In this document: positions 63,133 to 64,000 of the stretch, piece by piece
Layout of the letters: the number at the start of each line of letters is the position of its first letter
How positions within the stretch are numbered: the first letter of the stretch is position 1
Assembly: GCF_003340475.1 (NCBI RefSeq)
Contig: NZ_QBKA01000002.1
Coordinates: forward strand, 1,869,501 to 1,933,500
Source of the DNA: Alteripontixanthobacter maritimus
GTDB taxonomy: Bacteria; Pseudomonadota; Alphaproteobacteria; Sphingomonadales; Sphingomonadaceae
DNA: 64,000 nt
Direction: 5' to 3'
Made by a program: the position numbers and the translations under genes
Notes under the pieces: model-generated
Told to the model about the DNA's origin: nothing
Databases searched by the model: none
What the model saw: the letters and a program-made list of their open reading frames with translations, nothing else

Positions 63133-64000
63133 TTGGCATCCTTTCCGCGATAATAGCGATGTGCAACGAAGGGCATGGGGGCAATCCGGGCGGGCAGGCG
63201 TTTGTTTCGCACCGCGATCTGCAATTCTGTGCCGAGTTCGGCGTGGTCCGCCGCGACATAGGCCATCGCGATCGGATGGCCGAGCGTGGGGGAAAACCCG
63301 CCGCTGGTCACTTCACCGACCTGGGTGTCCGTGCCGTTTATATCGGCAAATACTTCGGCGCCCTCGCGCGCGGACATCCGGCCTTCCAGTACCAGCCCGA
63401 CACGGCGCGTCGGCGTGCCGTCTGCCAGCCGCGAGGCGTTTGGGGCATGGCCCATCCAGCCACCGCTTTCGCGCCGCGATTTGGTCAACGCGAAGGTCAG
63501 ATCGGCGGAAACGGGGTCGATTTCGGTGGTAAGGTCATGGCCGTAAAGCGGAAGGCCGGCTTCCAGCCGCAGGCTGTCGCGTGCGCCCAGCCCGGCAGGT
63601 TCCACGCGTTCATCGGCCACCAGCGCGTCGGCCAGCTTTTCGGTGTGCTCGCCAGGAATGGCGATCTCGAAACCGTCTTCGCCGGTATAGCCCGCGCGGC
63701 TGATCCATAACGGAATGCCGGCCCACTCGAACTGCCCGGCAGTCATGAAGGTCAGCTCGGCAGCATCCGGCACCAGCGTGGCCAGAGCCTCGCCAGCCTT
63801 CGGGCCTTGAAGTGCGATCAGCGCGTTTTCGGCATAATGCGTCAGCGTGATTTCATCGGGCAGATGTTCGCGTAAATGCGCGATGTCATCCCATTTCACC
63901 GCGCCGTTGACGACGATGCCGATGCTCTTGCCGGTGTTGGTGATGATCAGATCGTCGAGGATTCCGCCGTCCTCGTTCAGCAGCAGCGAATAGCGCATCC
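63129..64000 (-). CDS. gcvT: aminomethyltransferase (T protein), 5' end outside window
   Basis: GcvT transfers the methylene group from the H protein to tetrahydrofolate. The C-terminal 290 residues are seen: [80 protein letters not shown] and [20 protein letters not shown]. These are the family landmarks. The Met at 63998 is internal; the true start lies beyond 64,000. It leads the operon gcvT-gcvH-gcvPA-gcvPB. Confidence 0.96.
   Translation of the reverse strand, partial: MRYSLLLNEDGGILDDLIITNTGKSIGIVVNGAVKWDDIAHLREHLPDEITLTHYAENALIALQGPKAGEALATLVPDAAELTFMTAGQFEWAGIPLWISRAGYTGEDGFEIAIPGEHTEKLADALVADERVEPAGLGARDSLRLEAGLPLYGHDLTTEIDPVSADLTFALTKSRRESGGWMGHAPNASRLADGTPTRRVGLVLEGRMSAREGAEVFADINGTDTQVGEVTSGGFSPTLGHPIAMAYVAADHAELGTELQIAVRNKRLPARIAPMPFVAHRYYRGKDAK

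Overview
This is a GC-rich (roughly 62-65 % by eye) chromosomal window from an aerobic alphaproteobacterium, most likely a sphingomonad of the Erythrobacteraceae (Erythrobacter/Altererythrobacter-like). The clues are the crtY-crtI-crtB carotenoid operon, many families typical of sphingomonads (DUF427, DUF962, DUF3429, DUF3253, SWIB, MipA, S9 and S41 peptidases, M19 dipeptidase), the four-part glycine cleavage operon with split GcvP, and valine and short-chain acyl-CoA catabolism. The genus assignment is inference; no rRNA or other marker is present.

Layout. 0-3 kb: the end of an ACAD10/11-type acyl-CoA dehydrogenase, a zinc alcohol dehydrogenase and an APH-type kinase. 3-10.6 kb: a lipoprotein-type subtilisin autotransporter, dapD, small conserved proteins, an M19 dipeptidase, a SWIB protein and a PEBP protein. 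10.8-19.1 kb: S41 protease, GNAT-nitrilase fusion and a run of small housekeeping and stress genes (fasciclin lipoprotein, cold-shock protein, dodecin, PNPOx-like). 19.1-22.5 kb: manC-manA followed by a beheaded polysaccharide-export gene, then a second PNPOx-like gene. 22.6-25.4 kb: an accessory segment with visibly lower GC, holding an E2-like (ubiquitin-conjugating fold) ORF divergent from an XRE regulator plus ImmA/IrrE peptidase pair. 25.4-34.5 kb: thiC with TPP riboswitch, a GGDEF-EAL protein, an amidohydrolase, a TPR-like secreted protein and an S9 peptidase. 34.5-36.7 kb: an inverted-repeat element, a small operon with three operator-like palindromes upstream, and MipA. 36.7-43.1 kb: crtY-crtI-LOG-crtB and an acyl-CoA carboxylase alpha subunit with a compositional patch. 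43.1-50.2 kb: Bcr/CflA exporter, dinB, pgl-nudix, dps, a membrane protein, a PhoX-like protein, an M15 peptidase and tRNA-Gly(TCC). 50.2-58.9 kb: MHS transporter and the valine-degradation operon mmsA ... mmsB. 58.9-64 kb: an Nmad3 protein and gcvT-gcvH-gcvPA-gcvPB, with gcvT running off the window.

How the genes work together. The mmsA-mmsB operon holds most steps from isobutyryl-CoA to propionyl-CoA. The crt genes make beta-carotene from GGPP. ManC and ManA link fructose-6-P, mannose-6-P and GDP-mannose for surface sugars. The Gcv proteins cleave glycine to feed one-carbon metabolism. The most unusual part is the 23.4-25.3 kb island, which I read as a possible ubiquitin-like-conjugation or defence-type locus with a disturbed reading-frame structure. 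All assignments come from reading translated sequence; no database search was run.
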